The position numbers and the translations under genes were made by a program. A DNA stretch of 64,000 nt from Parasphingorhabdus cellanae (GTDB taxonomy: Bacteria > Pseudomonadota > Alphaproteobacteria > Sphingomonadales > Sphingomonadaceae). Under the pieces are notes generated by a model. The model was not told the origin of the DNA. It worked only from the letters and a program-made list of their open reading frames with translations, and ran no database searches. How positions within the stretch are numbered: position 1 is the first letter of the stretch; the number at the start of each line of letters is the position of its first letter. Of the stretch, positions 40,584 through 49,913 are shown piece by piece. The DNA is taken from the NCBI RefSeq assembly GCF_017498565.1, contig NZ_CP071794.1:2904001-2968000 (forward strand). Direction: 5' to 3'.

Positions 40584-41711
40584 TTATTGATTGTTGGACT
40601 CGTCTTGAGCGACGGTCTGGGTGGCCAGTTCTTTGGCATCTTGATATTTCGCGCGCCAAGTTGTGATCCACTCATAAGCTCCGCGACATTCTTGCATGCC
40701 GCTGGCCTCGATCAAGCGGAATGTCTCCCCGTCCCAGATGAAGCTCTCTGCATTGCCGCAATCGCCAATGCCTCTACCTTTTGCAAAGCTGCTTAAAATC
40801 TGGCGGTTTTCTTCCCAGTGGGCGTTGACCAAGAGGGGGGGACGGTCTTCCCCGCCCCAAGTAGGCTTTAGGTCATAGGTGGCAGGGCGGAAGGCCCAAC
40901 TGGCGCCTTTTTTCTCATCCCCTTTAATTTCGCCGATATAGGCGGCGCTGGAAAAATTATAGGCACCGGAACCGCAAGAGATCAAAATAAGTGCGCGATA
41001 ACGATCGTCTTTTTGGCCCAACGGAAATATCTGATCTTCGACCACACCAAATCTATCGTCTTTGCACGGTGAATTCTCGACCAGATCGACAATTTCTGTA
41101 GTGGCGGGAATCCGTTGCGCGGAGGTCCATTGATTGACGGCTACAACCGGAATTTCAGTTTTGATGGGCCGGAACGTGCGGCGCCCCTTGGCAATTAAGG
41201 CCGTTGATGTGCGCGCTCTTTTCTGCTGCTGGTCAATATAGCGTAGCGCAGCAGTGGAGCCTGATAAGGATATTTTTGTCAGACTATCACCGTTCGGAGC
41301 CTGAACCTCGAGTTTTCGACCACGGGCAATCGCGGCTGCAACTTTTTTGGCGTCTTGGCCAACAATCTCGATCGGATATTCGCCCTCTGCCATTGGACCA
41401 GTCCTAATGACTTTGCCGTCAACAACCAGTTGATATCCCTCAATACCAGTGACTTGCAAAAGCACGCGTATCTTTAGCATATCGTCTGCGCCAGCGGTGC
41501 GGACAATTGAAATGGGGCCACCCCATTCTTTGAAACCACCCCTGGCATCATCGACCAAGGAAATCGCCTGACAATCACCGCCATTGTCACATCCGACGGA
41601 CCAGTCCTTAAAGACCTTAATCTCGCCAGGATTCGGAATCGGCTGTGCGTCGCTGGTCGTTGTTGCCGCTGTAAGTGCCAAAAGGGCGATGGTGGAAATA
41701 GCTGGGAACAT
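40584..41711 (-). CDS. DUF1176 domain-containing exported protein
   Basis: Exported protein of 375 aa with a signal peptide (MFPAISTIALLALTAATTTSDAQ) and the DUF1176 fold. The family has no defined function. Visible markers are IKVFKDWSVGCDNGGDCQA with paired cysteines, and later DCGNAESFIWDGE and ECRGAYEWITTW. The pattern of cysteines suggests disulfides in the periplasm. It converges on egtD with a 25-base gap. Confidence 0.88.
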   Translation of the reverse strand: MFPAISTIALLALTAATTTSDAQPIPNPGEIKVFKDWSVGCDNGGDCQAISLVDDARGGFKEWGGPISIVRTAGADDMLKIRVLLQVTGIEGYQLVVDGKVIRTGPMAEGEYPIEIVGQDAKKVAAAIARGRKLEVQAPNGDSLTKISLSGSTAALRYIDQQQKRARTSTALIAKGRRTFRPIKTEIPVVAVNQWTSAQRIPATTEIVDLVENSPCKDDRFGVVEDQIFPLGQKDDRYRALILISCGSGAYNFSSAAYIGEIKGDEKKGASWAFRPATYDLKPTWGGEDRPPLLVNAHWEENRQILSSFAKGRGIGDCGNAESFIWDGETFRLIEASGMQECRGAYEWITTWRAKYQDAKELATQTVAQDESNNQ

Positions 41712-41802
41712 AATTGCAATCTAGCCAGTTTGCTCGACAATCGCTAGTGCCTTGTTACATCAGCATTAACAGCGAAGTCATGATAAAGAAGAAGGACGGC
41801 AA

Positions 41803-42672
41803 ATGAAATCAATCGGCATCATTGGATCCGGGCAAATGGGCGCAGGAATTGCACAGGTTTCGGCGCAGGCTGGATATCATGTTTATCTATCTGATATGAA
41901 TCAGGAGATTGCCGAAAAAGGCAAAGCTGGCATCGCCAAACAATTATCGCGATTGGTAGAAAAAGAGAAAATCGAACAACAAGCTGCGCAAACAGCGCTG
42001 GACCGCATTGAAACGATCGGTTCGCTTGATCCGATGGCCAGTGCGGATATCATCGTTGAAGCCGCGACTGAGCGAGAGGATATCAAACGCCAAATCTTTG
42101 GCGCGGCTTCTGAAATTTTGGGTCACCAGTCGCTGTTGGCCACCAACACATCTTCCATATCAATCACCCGGTTGGCGCAGGCGGTTAAAGACCCGTCCCG
42201 TTTCATTGGTGTGCATTTCTTCAATCCCGTCCCGTTAATGGGCTTGGTAGAAGTCATTCGCGGTTTGGCAACTAGCGACCAAACTGTTGCCATGGCGAAT
42301 GACTATGTGAAGGCGCTGGGCAAGCAAGCGGTATTGGCCAAAGATTCGCCATGTTTTGTGGTCAATCGGATATTGCTGCCTATGCTCAATGAAGCATTTT
42401 TTGCCTTGGGCGAAGGTACTGCGTCGATGGAAGACATTGATCGCGGCGTGCAATTAGGCCTTGGCCATCCGATGGGTCCTATAACACTGGCCGATATGAT
42501 TGGGCTCGATACATTGCTCGAAATACTGCGCGTGCTGCAGAATGATTTTGGTGATCCCAAATATCGTCCCGCCCCTATATTGCTCAAATATGTCGAAGCC
42601 GGTTGGCTCGGTCGCAAAACTGGTAAGGGCTTTTATGACTATTCGGGACAGGCGCCGGTGCCTACAATGTAA
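41803..42672 (+). CDS. 3-hydroxyacyl-CoA dehydrogenase (3-hydroxybutyryl-CoA type)
   Basis: NAD(P)-dependent 3-hydroxyacyl-CoA dehydrogenase (289 aa), the single-function PaaH/Hbd type used in butanoate, PHB-linked or phenylacetate catabolism. The N-terminal Rossmann motif is GSGQMGAG at 8-15. The catalytic His138 is in [13 protein letters not shown] with the paired Glu further upstream (VEAATE). The C-terminal domain has the [16 protein letters not shown] block and the [11 protein letters not shown] ending. The start ATG has GAAGGAC ahead. It is followed after 37 bases by the epoxide hydrolase. Confidence 0.94.
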   Translation: MKSIGIIGSGQMGAGIAQVSAQAGYHVYLSDMNQEIAEKGKAGIAKQLSRLVEKEKIEQQAAQTALDRIETIGSLDPMASADIIVEAATEREDIKRQIFGAASEILGHQSLLATNTSSISITRLAQAVKDPSRFIGVHFFNPVPLMGLVEVIRGLATSDQTVAMANDYVKALGKQAVLAKDSPCFVVNRILLPMLNEAFFALGEGTASMEDIDRGVQLGLGHPMGPITLADMIGLDTLLEILRVLQNDFGDPKYRPAPILLKYVEAGWLGRKTGKGFYDYSGQAPVPTM

Positions 42673-42709
42673 CTTGGCGATGTAAGCTGGACTAAATGGA
42701 GGCCATGTG

Positions 42710-43855
42710 ATGAGCGATAATATCAGAGACTTTCAGATTGATATTCCGCAATCGACATTGGACGACTTGGAGACCCGATTGGCAATGGTTCGCTGGCCTG
42801 ATCCTGAACCGGTTGATGATTGGTCCCAAGGTATACCTCTGGCTTATGTTCAGCAAGTTACTGATTATTGGCGAGAAAATTACGACTGGCGGCGCTGTGA
42901 AGCGGCGTTGAATCACTATCCGCAGCACATGACGGAAATCGACGGCGTTGATATTCATTTCATGCATATCCGCTCCCCGGAAGCTGCTGCACGGCCCCTG
43001 ATCATGACCCACGGCTGGCCGGGTTCGATCGTCGAATTTATGGATGTCATTGGTCCGCTGACGGATCCTGTGGCTCATGGCGGCAATGCCAAAGACGCTT
43101 ATCATCTCGTCATTCCTTCACTGCCCGGATATGGCTTTTCCGGTAAGCCGACCGAAACCGGATGGGGCGTGGAGAAGATTGCGAGCGCTTGGGATGTGTT
43201 GATGACACGGTTGGGCTATGATCGCTATTTTGCGCAGGGGGGTGATTGGGGCGCACTGGTCACATCTGCTATCGGGGTTCAGAATCTCGGATCATGTGCG
43301 GGTATCCATATTAATCTGGTTGTCGTAGGAACACCGCCCGAAGAGGTGATGAAAAACCCGACTCCCGAGGAACAGGCCTCGCTGGCGCGGTTCTCGGATT
43401 ATCAGACGCAAGGTGGCGGCTATGCCGAAATCCAGCGTACCAAACCCCAGACATTAGGCTATGGTCTTGCCGACTCTCCTGTGGGTCAGATGGCCTGGGT
43501 GTTAGAGAAATTTCAGGGCTGGTCGGATAGAGCGACGACCCCTGATGACAGTTTTGACCGTGATCACCTGCTCGACAATATCATGCTCTATTGGCTGAAC
43601 AATGCAGGAGCTTCCTCAGCACGACTCTATCGAGAGAGCTTTGGTAATCCCAATGTCGATCCTGTCCATCTTTCCACCGGATGCAGCATTTTCCCAAATG
43701 AAATTATGGCACCCTCTCGCCGCTGGGCGGAGCAACGCTTCAAAAATCTCCAATATTGGGGTGAAGCGGACAAAGGCGGCCATTTTGCTGCGATGGAAGT
43801 GCCGGAGCTGTTCGTCAAAGAAGTGCGCAGTTGTTTTGGCCAGATGGAGCTGTAA
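42710..43855 (+). CDS. epoxide hydrolase family alpha/beta-hydrolase
   Basis: Alpha/beta-hydrolase of 381 aa of the microsomal epoxide hydrolase group, with an N-terminal EHN domain (residues 1-95, FQIDIPQSTLDDLETRL). The oxyanion-loop motif is HGWPGS at 101-106 and the nucleophile is Asp179 in GGDWGA. The catalytic His is in KGGHFAAMEVPE. ATG 42710 is chosen for GGAGG at 42698-42702; a GTG three bases earlier is open. It is likely cotranscribed with the dehydrogenase and leads, with a six-base gap, into the ABC transporter genes. Confidence 0.92.
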   Translation: MSDNIRDFQIDIPQSTLDDLETRLAMVRWPDPEPVDDWSQGIPLAYVQQVTDYWRENYDWRRCEAALNHYPQHMTEIDGVDIHFMHIRSPEAAARPLIMTHGWPGSIVEFMDVIGPLTDPVAHGGNAKDAYHLVIPSLPGYGFSGKPTETGWGVEKIASAWDVLMTRLGYDRYFAQGGDWGALVTSAIGVQNLGSCAGIHINLVVVGTPPEEVMKNPTPEEQASLARFSDYQTQGGGYAEIQRTKPQTLGYGLADSPVGQMAWVLEKFQGWSDRATTPDDSFDRDHLLDNIMLYWLNNAGASSARLYRESFGNPNVDPVHLSTGCSIFPNEIMAPSRRWAEQRFKNLQYWGEADKGGHFAAMEVPELFVKEVRSCFGQMEL

Positions 43856-43861
43856 CGCCAG

Positions 43862-44782
43862 ATGCTAGCGCTGGTCGCAAAGCGGTTGATGACAGCGGTT
43901 CCGACGCTGCTTGCGATCATATTGGTCTCCTTTTTCCTGATGCGGCTAGCGCCTGGTGGACCTTTTGACGGCGAGAGACCGTTACCGCCAGAGACCCAGG
44001 CCGCTCTGCAAACCGCCTATGGATTGGACAAGCCGCTTTGGGAGCAGGCGTGGCTTTATGTCTCGCGGCTGGTGCAAGGTGATTTCGGACCATCACTCGT
44101 TTATCGTGATTTTACTGTTTCTGAACTGGTGGCGCAGGGATTGCCGATTTCGTTGACCCTCGGCGGCCTGGCGATATTGCTGGCTTTGTTGATTGGTATT
44201 TCCGCCGGGCTATTTGCGGCGGTTCGAGCCGGTAAAACAGCAGACAAGACGATCATGATGCTGGCAACGGTCGCGACGGCATTGCCAACTTTTGTGACCG
44301 GTCCGGCATTGGCTTTGCTTTTTGGGCTTTGGCTTGGCTTGTTGCCCGTTTCAGGTACGGGCCAAGGATGGTCTTGGCTCATCATGCCGGTTGTTGCATT
44401 GGCACTGCCGGTATCGGGCGCTATCGCCAAATTGACCAGAGCGGGTCTGGCGACAGTATTGAAACAGGACCATATTCGCACCGCCAGAGCACGGGGATTG
44501 TCGGAAACGAATATTCTGTTCAAACATGGTTTGCGTCCAGCTTTAGTCCCTGTTGCCAGTTATCTCGGACCGGCGGCGGCCGGATTGCTGACCGGGGCGG
44601 TGGTTGTGGAAACCGTATTCGGACTGCCGGGATTGGGTCGCTATTTTGTTCAAGGCGCGTTGAACCGGGATTATCCTTTGGTGCTTGGAGTGGTGACGCT
44701 TTATGCGGCGCTAATCATTGCGTTCAACCTGTTCGCCGACCTGATTTACGGTTGGCTGGACCCGCGGATGCGCGAAGGATGA
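43862..44782 (+). CDS. ABC transporter permease, oligopeptide/dipeptide type (OppB-like)
   Basis: Inner-membrane permease of 306 aa in the OppB/DppB family. Six hydrophobic segments are visible, starting with AVPTLLAIILVSFFLMRLAPGGPF. The conserved EAA-type loop that meets the ATPase is RTARARGLSETNILFKHGLRPALVP. It ends in the ATGA overlap with the second permease. Substrates of this family are peptides, nickel or lactam-type compounds; the substrate here is unknown. Confidence 0.93.
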   Translation: MLALVAKRLMTAVPTLLAIILVSFFLMRLAPGGPFDGERPLPPETQAALQTAYGLDKPLWEQAWLYVSRLVQGDFGPSLVYRDFTVSELVAQGLPISLTLGGLAILLALLIGISAGLFAAVRAGKTADKTIMMLATVATALPTFVTGPALALLFGLWLGLLPVSGTGQGWSWLIMPVVALALPVSGAIAKLTRAGLATVLKQDHIRTARARGLSETNILFKHGLRPALVPVASYLGPAAAGLLTGAVVVETVFGLPGLGRYFVQGALNRDYPLVLGVVTLYAALIIAFNLFADLIYGWLDPRMREG

Positions 44783-45579
44783 GGACGTTACTGGACCGCA
44801 ACCATTGGCCGCTTTGGGTGGTCCTGGCCCTGATAGCAATGGCACTAATCCTGCCGCTCGTCTTGCCATGGACTTATGATGAGATTGATTGGGACGCCGT
44901 CCGTGCGCCTGCGTTCAGCGGATCCCATATTTTTGGCACCGATGAAATCGGCCGTGACCGTTTGGCGCGCTTGGCGGCAGGAACCCGAGTCACTTTGATG
45001 GTTGCAATAGCGGCGGCTCTGGTATCGCTGATCGTTGGCATCGCGTGGGGCGCGACCGCGGGCTGGGTTGGCGGTAAAGTTGATGAAGCGATGATGCGGT
45101 TTGTCGATGCGCTATATGCCTTGCCTTTCATGTTCATCGTGATTCTATTGATGGTAATTTTTGGCCGTTCGATATTGTTGGTGTTTGTCGGCATCGGCCT
45201 GGTCGAATGGCTGACTATGGCCCGAGTGGTGCGCGGGCAGGTTATGGCGCTCAAGCAACGGCCTTTCATTTTGGCTGCAGAAGCGGCCGGTACTCCGCCG
45301 CTTACGATCATTTTAAAACATGTCTTACCGAATATCGCGGGCGTCGCGCTGGCCTATCTTATGCTCACTGTGCCGCAGGTGGTGATGGTCGAAAGTTTCT
45401 TGTCTTTCCTTGGTTTGGGCGTTCAGGAACCGCTGACATCGCTTGGTATATTGGTCAAGGAGGGCGCAGATGACATGGACATGACGCCGCTTGGACTGTT
45501 GTTGCCGGGTGGGCTATTGGTCCTGCTGCTGGTTTGTCTCACGATTGAAGGTGAGCGCCTGAGAGATATCTACTCGTGA
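44779..45579 (+). CDS. ABC transporter permease, oligopeptide/dipeptide type (OppC-like)
   Basis: Second permease, 266 aa, of the OppC/DppC family. ATG 44779 overlaps the first permease stop (ATGA); the same frame is open further left, but that stretch lies inside the first permease and is not used. The N-terminal periplasmic signature GSHIFGTDEIGRDRLARLA marks OppC. The transmembrane core has VDALYALPFMFIVILLMVI, and the cytoplasmic coupling loop is EAAGTPPLTIILKHVLPNI. It ends in GTGA overlap with the ATPase gene. Confidence 0.93.
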   Translation: MRTLLDRNHWPLWVVLALIAMALILPLVLPWTYDEIDWDAVRAPAFSGSHIFGTDEIGRDRLARLAAGTRVTLMVAIAAALVSLIVGIAWGATAGWVGGKVDEAMMRFVDALYALPFMFIVILLMVIFGRSILLVFVGIGLVEWLTMARVVRGQVMALKQRPFILAAEAAGTPPLTIILKHVLPNIAGVALAYLMLTVPQVVMVESFLSFLGLGVQEPLTSLGILVKEGADDMDMTPLGLLLPGGLLVLLLVCLTIEGERLRDIYS

Positions 45580-47123
45580 GCGTTTATAAGATACGCGATA
45601 TGGCCATTCGGATTGATGGGGAGCGGCTCGTCGAAGGCGTCAATCTGACGGTCGAAGCTGGAAAATGTACCGCGATTATTGGCGCTTCCGGCTCTGGGAA
45701 AAGCCTGTCCTGCCTGACGCCTTTTGGCCTTACACCGGGCGAAGCGCTGGGGTCCATCAGGCTCGACGGGATTGAGTTAACGCGCGCGGACGCACATCAA
45801 ATGCATAAAGCACGCAGCCGGTTGACGGGATTTGTCTTTCAACAGCCATTGACGGCGCTGACCCCCCATTTAACCATCGGCGCTCAGCTTCAGGAAGCTG
45901 CTGCGCAAGCCGGACCACCGCGATTGTCCCGGCATGAACTTGCCCAAAAGCTTGAACGTGTCGGTTTGCCGCGCGCAGATGAAAGGCTAGATCAATTCCC
46001 GCATCGCCTATCGGGCGGTGAGCGGCAGCGGGTGATGATCGCTGCGGCAATTGCCCACCGGCCCAAATTGTTGATTGCTGATGAGCCCACCAGCGCCTTG
46101 GACGCTAGCTTGCGTGGGGAGATTATGGCGCTGCTTGATGAATTACGAGCAGAACAAGGCCTAGCGATGTTGCTCGTCAGCCATGATCTCGCTTCAGTGG
46201 AGGGGCATTCCGATGATCTCGTCGTGATGGATCAGGGCAAAATGGTTGAAAGCGGCACAACGACTGACATTATTGCCAATTCGCAGCAGGAATATACCAG
46301 GCGCCTGATGGCCGCGACGCCGCGTCTGGATGAACCTGCACCCGATCTGCCAGCGGTTGGAAACATACTGATGGAAACGGAAGCCGCCACGGTTGTGTTC
46401 CCTCGTCCAGGTTGGCGGCGAGGCAAGATAAAAGCGATCGTGGATGCAAGCATAACGGTGAGGGAAGGTGAGGCGGTGGCGATTGTCGGCGGGTCGGGGT
46501 CCGGTAAATCGACTTTGGGCAGAGCTATTGCGGGCATCGGCCCGCTGACATCCGGTACAGTTCGCTGGCAATCTAAGCTATTGCCGGAACGCCGCGCTCG
46601 CAGTCTTGCTATGCGCCGACTAATTCAACCTGTGTTTCAGGATCCGGTGGCAAGCCTCGATCCCCAGTGGAAAGTAGCGGATATCGTTGCCGAACCATTG
46701 AGGAATCTGAGACCAGATCTTTTGCGGTTGGATCGAAATAAAATGGTGGATGAAGCGCTTGATCATGTGGGGCTTGGCGCTGAATTCCTTGATCGGATGC
46801 CGGGCAGTCTGTCTGGCGGTCAGGCACAACGGGTGGCCATCGCTCGGGCTATTATAGCGAGCCCCCAACTGCTTGTTCTTGACGAAGCGACGTCGGCTTT
46901 GGATCCGCTGGTGGGTGCTTCTATTCTTAGATTGCTAGCGAAGCTGCAGCGAAGCCATAAACTCAGCATCATCTTTATAACACATGATATTGCCTCGGCC
47001 CGTCGGCTTTGCCATCGGATCATAGTATTGGATGAGGGGTGCATGGTTGAAGAGGGAGATATGGGGTCGGTGATTGATAGTCCAACCGCGGACAGTACGA
47101 AAAGACTGATTGCAGCGAGTTAG
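45576..47123 (+). CDS. ABC transporter ATP-binding protein, fused OppD-OppF type
   Basis: Double ATPase of 515 aa, two nucleotide-binding domains in one chain. Domain 1: Walker A GASGSGKS, signature LSGGERQRV, Walker B LLIADEPTSALD. Domain 2: Walker A GGSGSGKST, signature LSGGQAQRV, Walker B LLVLDEATSALD. It starts at GTG 45576, overlapping the second permease. Both Walker motifs and signatures are intact. No extracytoplasmic substrate-binding protein gene lies in the flanking several kb, so the transporter must use one encoded elsewhere or an unusual partner. A terminator follows. Confidence 0.93.
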   Translation: MSVYKIRDMAIRIDGERLVEGVNLTVEAGKCTAIIGASGSGKSLSCLTPFGLTPGEALGSIRLDGIELTRADAHQMHKARSRLTGFVFQQPLTALTPHLTIGAQLQEAAAQAGPPRLSRHELAQKLERVGLPRADERLDQFPHRLSGGERQRVMIAAAIAHRPKLLIADEPTSALDASLRGEIMALLDELRAEQGLAMLLVSHDLASVEGHSDDLVVMDQGKMVESGTTTDIIANSQQEYTRRLMAATPRLDEPAPDLPAVGNILMETEAATVVFPRPGWRRGKIKAIVDASITVREGEAVAIVGGSGSGKSTLGRAIAGIGPLTSGTVRWQSKLLPERRARSLAMRRLIQPVFQDPVASLDPQWKVADIVAEPLRNLRPDLLRLDRNKMVDEALDHVGLGAEFLDRMPGSLSGGQAQRVAIARAIIASPQLLVLDEATSALDPLVGASILRLLAKLQRSHKLSIIFITHDIASARRLCHRIIVLDEGCMVEEGDMGSVIDSPTADSTKRLIAAS

Positions 47124-47139
47124 CTTAGTCCGACAAACA

Positions 47140-47175
47140 AAGGCCGCCCTGCCCCCAGAACGGCCTTTATTTTTG
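47140..47175. terminator. terminator after the ABC transporter operon
   Basis: AAAGGCCG (47140-47147) pairs with CGGCCTTT (47162-47169), then A and five Ts. It sits between the plus-strand ATPase gene and the minus-strand porin gene, and may serve both. Confidence 0.8.
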
Positions 47176-47209
47176 ACGAACCCAATTGTGAATTCAAACC
47201 CGGTGGGTC

Positions 47210-47986
47210 TTAGAAGGATACGCCCAAGGTAAATACAACGGCACTATCGGTGAAATTATTGACCGAAGGCGCATCAGTATCTGTGTAAGCTACGCTCGCC
47301 GTCAGATTTTCGGTAATTGCCCAATCGGCTCCCAGTGTCCAATCGATATAATTATCATCGCCAAGGACGCCAACAGGATTGCCCAGCGATCCGTCGTTAA
47401 TGCCGATATTGGCATTGAGCGAAATAGGTGTGTTTGGAATTCCACCGGAAACGCCGGTGTAGATATAGACATTGTCATTGTCGCCGAGGCTGGCTTGAGA
47501 CCATGCATAAGCAATACCCGTTGTCAGTTCGACAGGACCAAGGGTTGTCGAAACAGAGGCGTAAGGTTCGAAATAGTCGCTTGGACCAGCAGCTCCGCCT
47601 TCACCATTGGGATAAACATAATAGAGCAAGCCGACATCAAGTGTCAGGCCGTCGGTGACATCGCCTGACCAGCCGCCATACAGGTCAAGCTCAGTGTGGC
47701 CGAATGTTGGACTGTCTTCGATCGAAGAAGCCCATGTGCCGATGTAGAATCCGCTTTCATGCGCGACATCAATACCGCCTTGAACTGCAATATCACCGTC
47801 TGAAAAAGACAGGCCGCGGAAGCGGTAATCCGATGTAAGCGCAGCATTGCCGGAAATGGTAATTCCGCTGCCTTCAACTTCTTGAGCCAGGGCTGGTACT
47901 GCTGTGCCAGCCAGTAAAATAGCTGAAAGACCGATTATCCCCGATTTGGTTTTTGAGCCTAGTGTGGCTTTTGTGGACGTGCGCAT
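47210..47986 (-). CDS. TorF family putative porin
   Basis: Outer-membrane protein (258 aa) of the TorF/Gcw_chp family, predicted beta-barrel. ATG 47986 has AAAGGGA upstream; the frame is open beyond it but the signal peptide (TKSGIIGLSAILLAGTAVPALAQ) starts here. The mature N-terminus NAALTSDYRFRGLSFSDGD and the strand pattern ending in AVVFTLGVSF, with C-terminal Phe, match the family. The substrate is unknown. It converges on the ABC transporter operon across a shared terminator. A 15-bp dyad lies about 115 bases upstream of the start. Confidence 0.9.
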   Translation of the reverse strand: MRTSTKATLGSKTKSGIIGLSAILLAGTAVPALAQEVEGSGITISGNAALTSDYRFRGLSFSDGDIAVQGGIDVAHESGFYIGTWASSIEDSPTFGHTELDLYGGWSGDVTDGLTLDVGLLYYVYPNGEGGAAGPSDYFEPYASVSTTLGPVELTTGIAYAWSQASLGDNDNVYIYTGVSGGIPNTPISLNANIGINDGSLGNPVGVLGDDNYIDWTLGADWAITENLTASVAYTDTDAPSVNNFTDSAVVFTLGVSF

Positions 47987-48100
47987 GAAAATCCCTTTCT
48001 GGTTGATGCGTATCGCCCCTCCTGGAATTTGTCTCGGTTGTCTTTTTATTGCGTCAGCGAGGCCAACGACAGACAATCTCAAAACATGCAGATAAAAGTT

Positions 48101-48115
48101 GCAGCATATTGCTGC
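48101..48115. promoter_or_regulatory. 15-bp dyad GCAGCA-TAT-TGCTGC upstream of the porin gene
   Basis: Perfect 6-bp arms around three bases, in the 237-base gap between the porin start and the hypothetical protein at 48224. It could be an operator for either gene. The gap holds no gene. Confidence 0.35.
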
Positions 48116-48223
48116 GCTGCACAACAAAAAAATGACAGCAAAGATGACATATTTTGATAGTGTGGCAATCGAGCCACATGTGACTCGTTCGCTGCAGTCA
48201 CGCCTGTTTAGGGCTTGTTAACT

Positions 48224-48613
48224 ATGAGTATCTATCGCGGGATTATGTCGAAAATTGATTCCATCGAAAGAGCTAATGGAGAGGGCGATCCCTTTGCCGA
48301 GAGCTTTGCTCGGCTGAAGGCCGTCGAGTCGGTTGCCGGACTCGTTGCCAATATGGCTGGATCGGAAGAGATTGCTTCTTTCGAACTGACAGACTCTGCT
48401 TTAATGGAATCGGCCTATCGCAATAGCTTTCCAATGACCCAAAAGCGCTTTGATCGCGGATGTGATGATCTCGCGGCTATGGCGCAGACGGGAGCCAAGG
48501 CTTTGCTGGCGCTAAATTCCAAAGGCCGCAGCCGGACCGGCACCGCTGCTCAGCGATTAATGCGTGAAATTCAGATGTCGGGCCGCCAAACTTTGGATTT
48601 GCTTCGCAAATAA
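48224..48613 (+). CDS. hypothetical protein, sphingomonad-type
   Basis: Protein of 129 aa from ATG 48224 (alternative ATG 48245, MSKIDSIERANG). It is soluble, mainly helical, with no signal or membrane segment. The centre has an LTDSALMESAYRNS helix, and the C-terminus is basic (GRSRTGTAAQRLMREIQMSGRQTLDLLRK). It may bind nucleic acid, but I do not recognise a family. It ends five bases before the convergent MscS-type gene. Confidence 0.65.
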   Translation: MSIYRGIMSKIDSIERANGEGDPFAESFARLKAVESVAGLVANMAGSEEIASFELTDSALMESAYRNSFPMTQKRFDRGCDDLAAMAQTGAKALLALNSKGRSRTGTAAQRLMREIQMSGRQTLDLLRK

Positions 48614-48617
48614 ACGG

Positions 48618-49913
48618 TCATTCTGCAGACAGTTTAGCAGTTCCTTTGTCCGGAAGTGATTTGATATGAACATCGCGCTGCGGGAACGGGATTTCGATTT
48701 CATGTTCTTTAAACAGATCCCATACTCGTTTCAGGACCGCAGCTTTAAAATTACCAACGCCGGATTGCGGATCGTTTATCCAGCATCTGATTTCGAAATT
48801 CACGCTATTGTCACCGAATTCCATCATCCAGACCACCGGTTTGGGGTGATTTAGAACGCGCGGCACGTCGACACAGGCTTGCTTCATTAATTCAATAACA
48901 TGATCCATATCGCTGTTATACGAAACACCGACCGGTACGCTTATCCGAACATTCTTGTTAGAATATGACCAATTTTCAACCTCGCGGGTCATTAGGTCTT
49001 CATTCGGGATAAGATGCTCTTTGCCCTCACGAGTCAAGACCGACACAGCGCGGACACCGATTTTGTTGACCCAGCCAAAACTGTCGCCGACCGCGATCAC
49101 ATCACCGGGCTTGATCGACCGGTCCATAAGCAAAATGATCCCCGCGATCAGGTTACCAATCGTTTTCTGCATCCCGAAACCAATGGCCAAACCGAAAGCA
49201 CCGGAGAAGACGGCTAAAGCGGTGAGATCTATCCCAAGGACATCTAACCCGAGGACGAAGGCCGCGCCCAAAATGGCAACGGTGGCGAGTTTTTGCCCCA
49301 ATACTTTCTGCGCGCCATCGAGTTGGCTGTTCGAGATCACATGACTGACGAGTTTCATCAGCACACGGGCAACCGCCAGCAGGATAACGGCGGTCATGAT
49401 TGTCGTGACAACCGCCAGTAACGAAATACGGTGCGTGCCGACATCAATACCGACCCGCTCTAAGGCAATAGTGATACGGTCAATATTACCCACGAGGCCA
49501 AGGGCTGCGGATATAAACACCGTCAGCCCCATCACGGTGCCGAGCCAATCCGGCATGCGAACGCCCCGGATCAGATCATTGGTAAACAGACCCATGGTAA
49601 TCGCGATAGTGAGGGCAAAGACCACTTGCGGGACAAGCTGCCAATCCCATATCGCCAAGAACAGGCCGCATAATATAAAGGTCGTCGCCCGCCGCGTCAT
49701 ATCGCGGATGCGGCGTCCGGCTAAGTCACTCTCATATCCAGCACGCGTTTCCCAGACATGGCGAAGTTTCGGTCCAATATATTTGCTGAGAAACCAGCCG
49801 GCGACCAGCGCTAAAGTCACCAGTCCGCCAGCCACTGCGCTCTCTATATATTGCACATTGCGCGGTGTATCCGGCGCCAGAGATTCTATGTAGCCGAGAA
49901 TTTCTTCCATCAT
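48618..49913 (-). CDS. MscS-type mechanosensitive ion channel
   Basis: Small-conductance mechanosensitive channel family protein of 431 aa. Several N-terminal transmembrane helices (about residues 25-45, 75-95, 120-150, 165-190) are followed by the pore helix region LDVLGIDLTALAVFSGAFGLAIGFGMQ and the MscS beta domain (MDRSIKPGDVIAVGDSFGWV). It then has the C-terminal alpha/beta domain (VGVSYNSDMDHVIELM). ATG 49913 overlaps the stop of the cystathionine beta-lyase gene (ATGA), so it is translationally coupled to an amino-acid enzyme, which is unusual. Confidence 0.93.
   Translation of the reverse strand: MMEEILGYIESLAPDTPRNVQYIESAVAGGLVTLALVAGWFLSKYIGPKLRHVWETRAGYESDLAGRRIRDMTRRATTFILCGLFLAIWDWQLVPQVVFALTIAITMGLFTNDLIRGVRMPDWLGTVMGLTVFISAALGLVGNIDRITIALERVGIDVGTHRISLLAVVTTIMTAVILLAVARVLMKLVSHVISNSQLDGAQKVLGQKLATVAILGAAFVLGLDVLGIDLTALAVFSGAFGLAIGFGMQKTIGNLIAGIILLMDRSIKPGDVIAVGDSFGWVNKIGVRAVSVLTREGKEHLIPNEDLMTREVENWSYSNKNVRISVPVGVSYNSDMDHVIELMKQACVDVPRVLNHPKPVVWMMEFGDNSVNFEIRCWINDPQSGVGNFKAAVLKRVWDLFKEHEIEIPFPQRDVHIKSLPDKGTAKLSAE

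Noticed and set aside
44329..44778. Extension of the second permease frame over the first permease
   Set aside because: It lies within the OppB-like gene in another frame; the ATGA-coupled ATG at 44779 begins the OppC signature protein.
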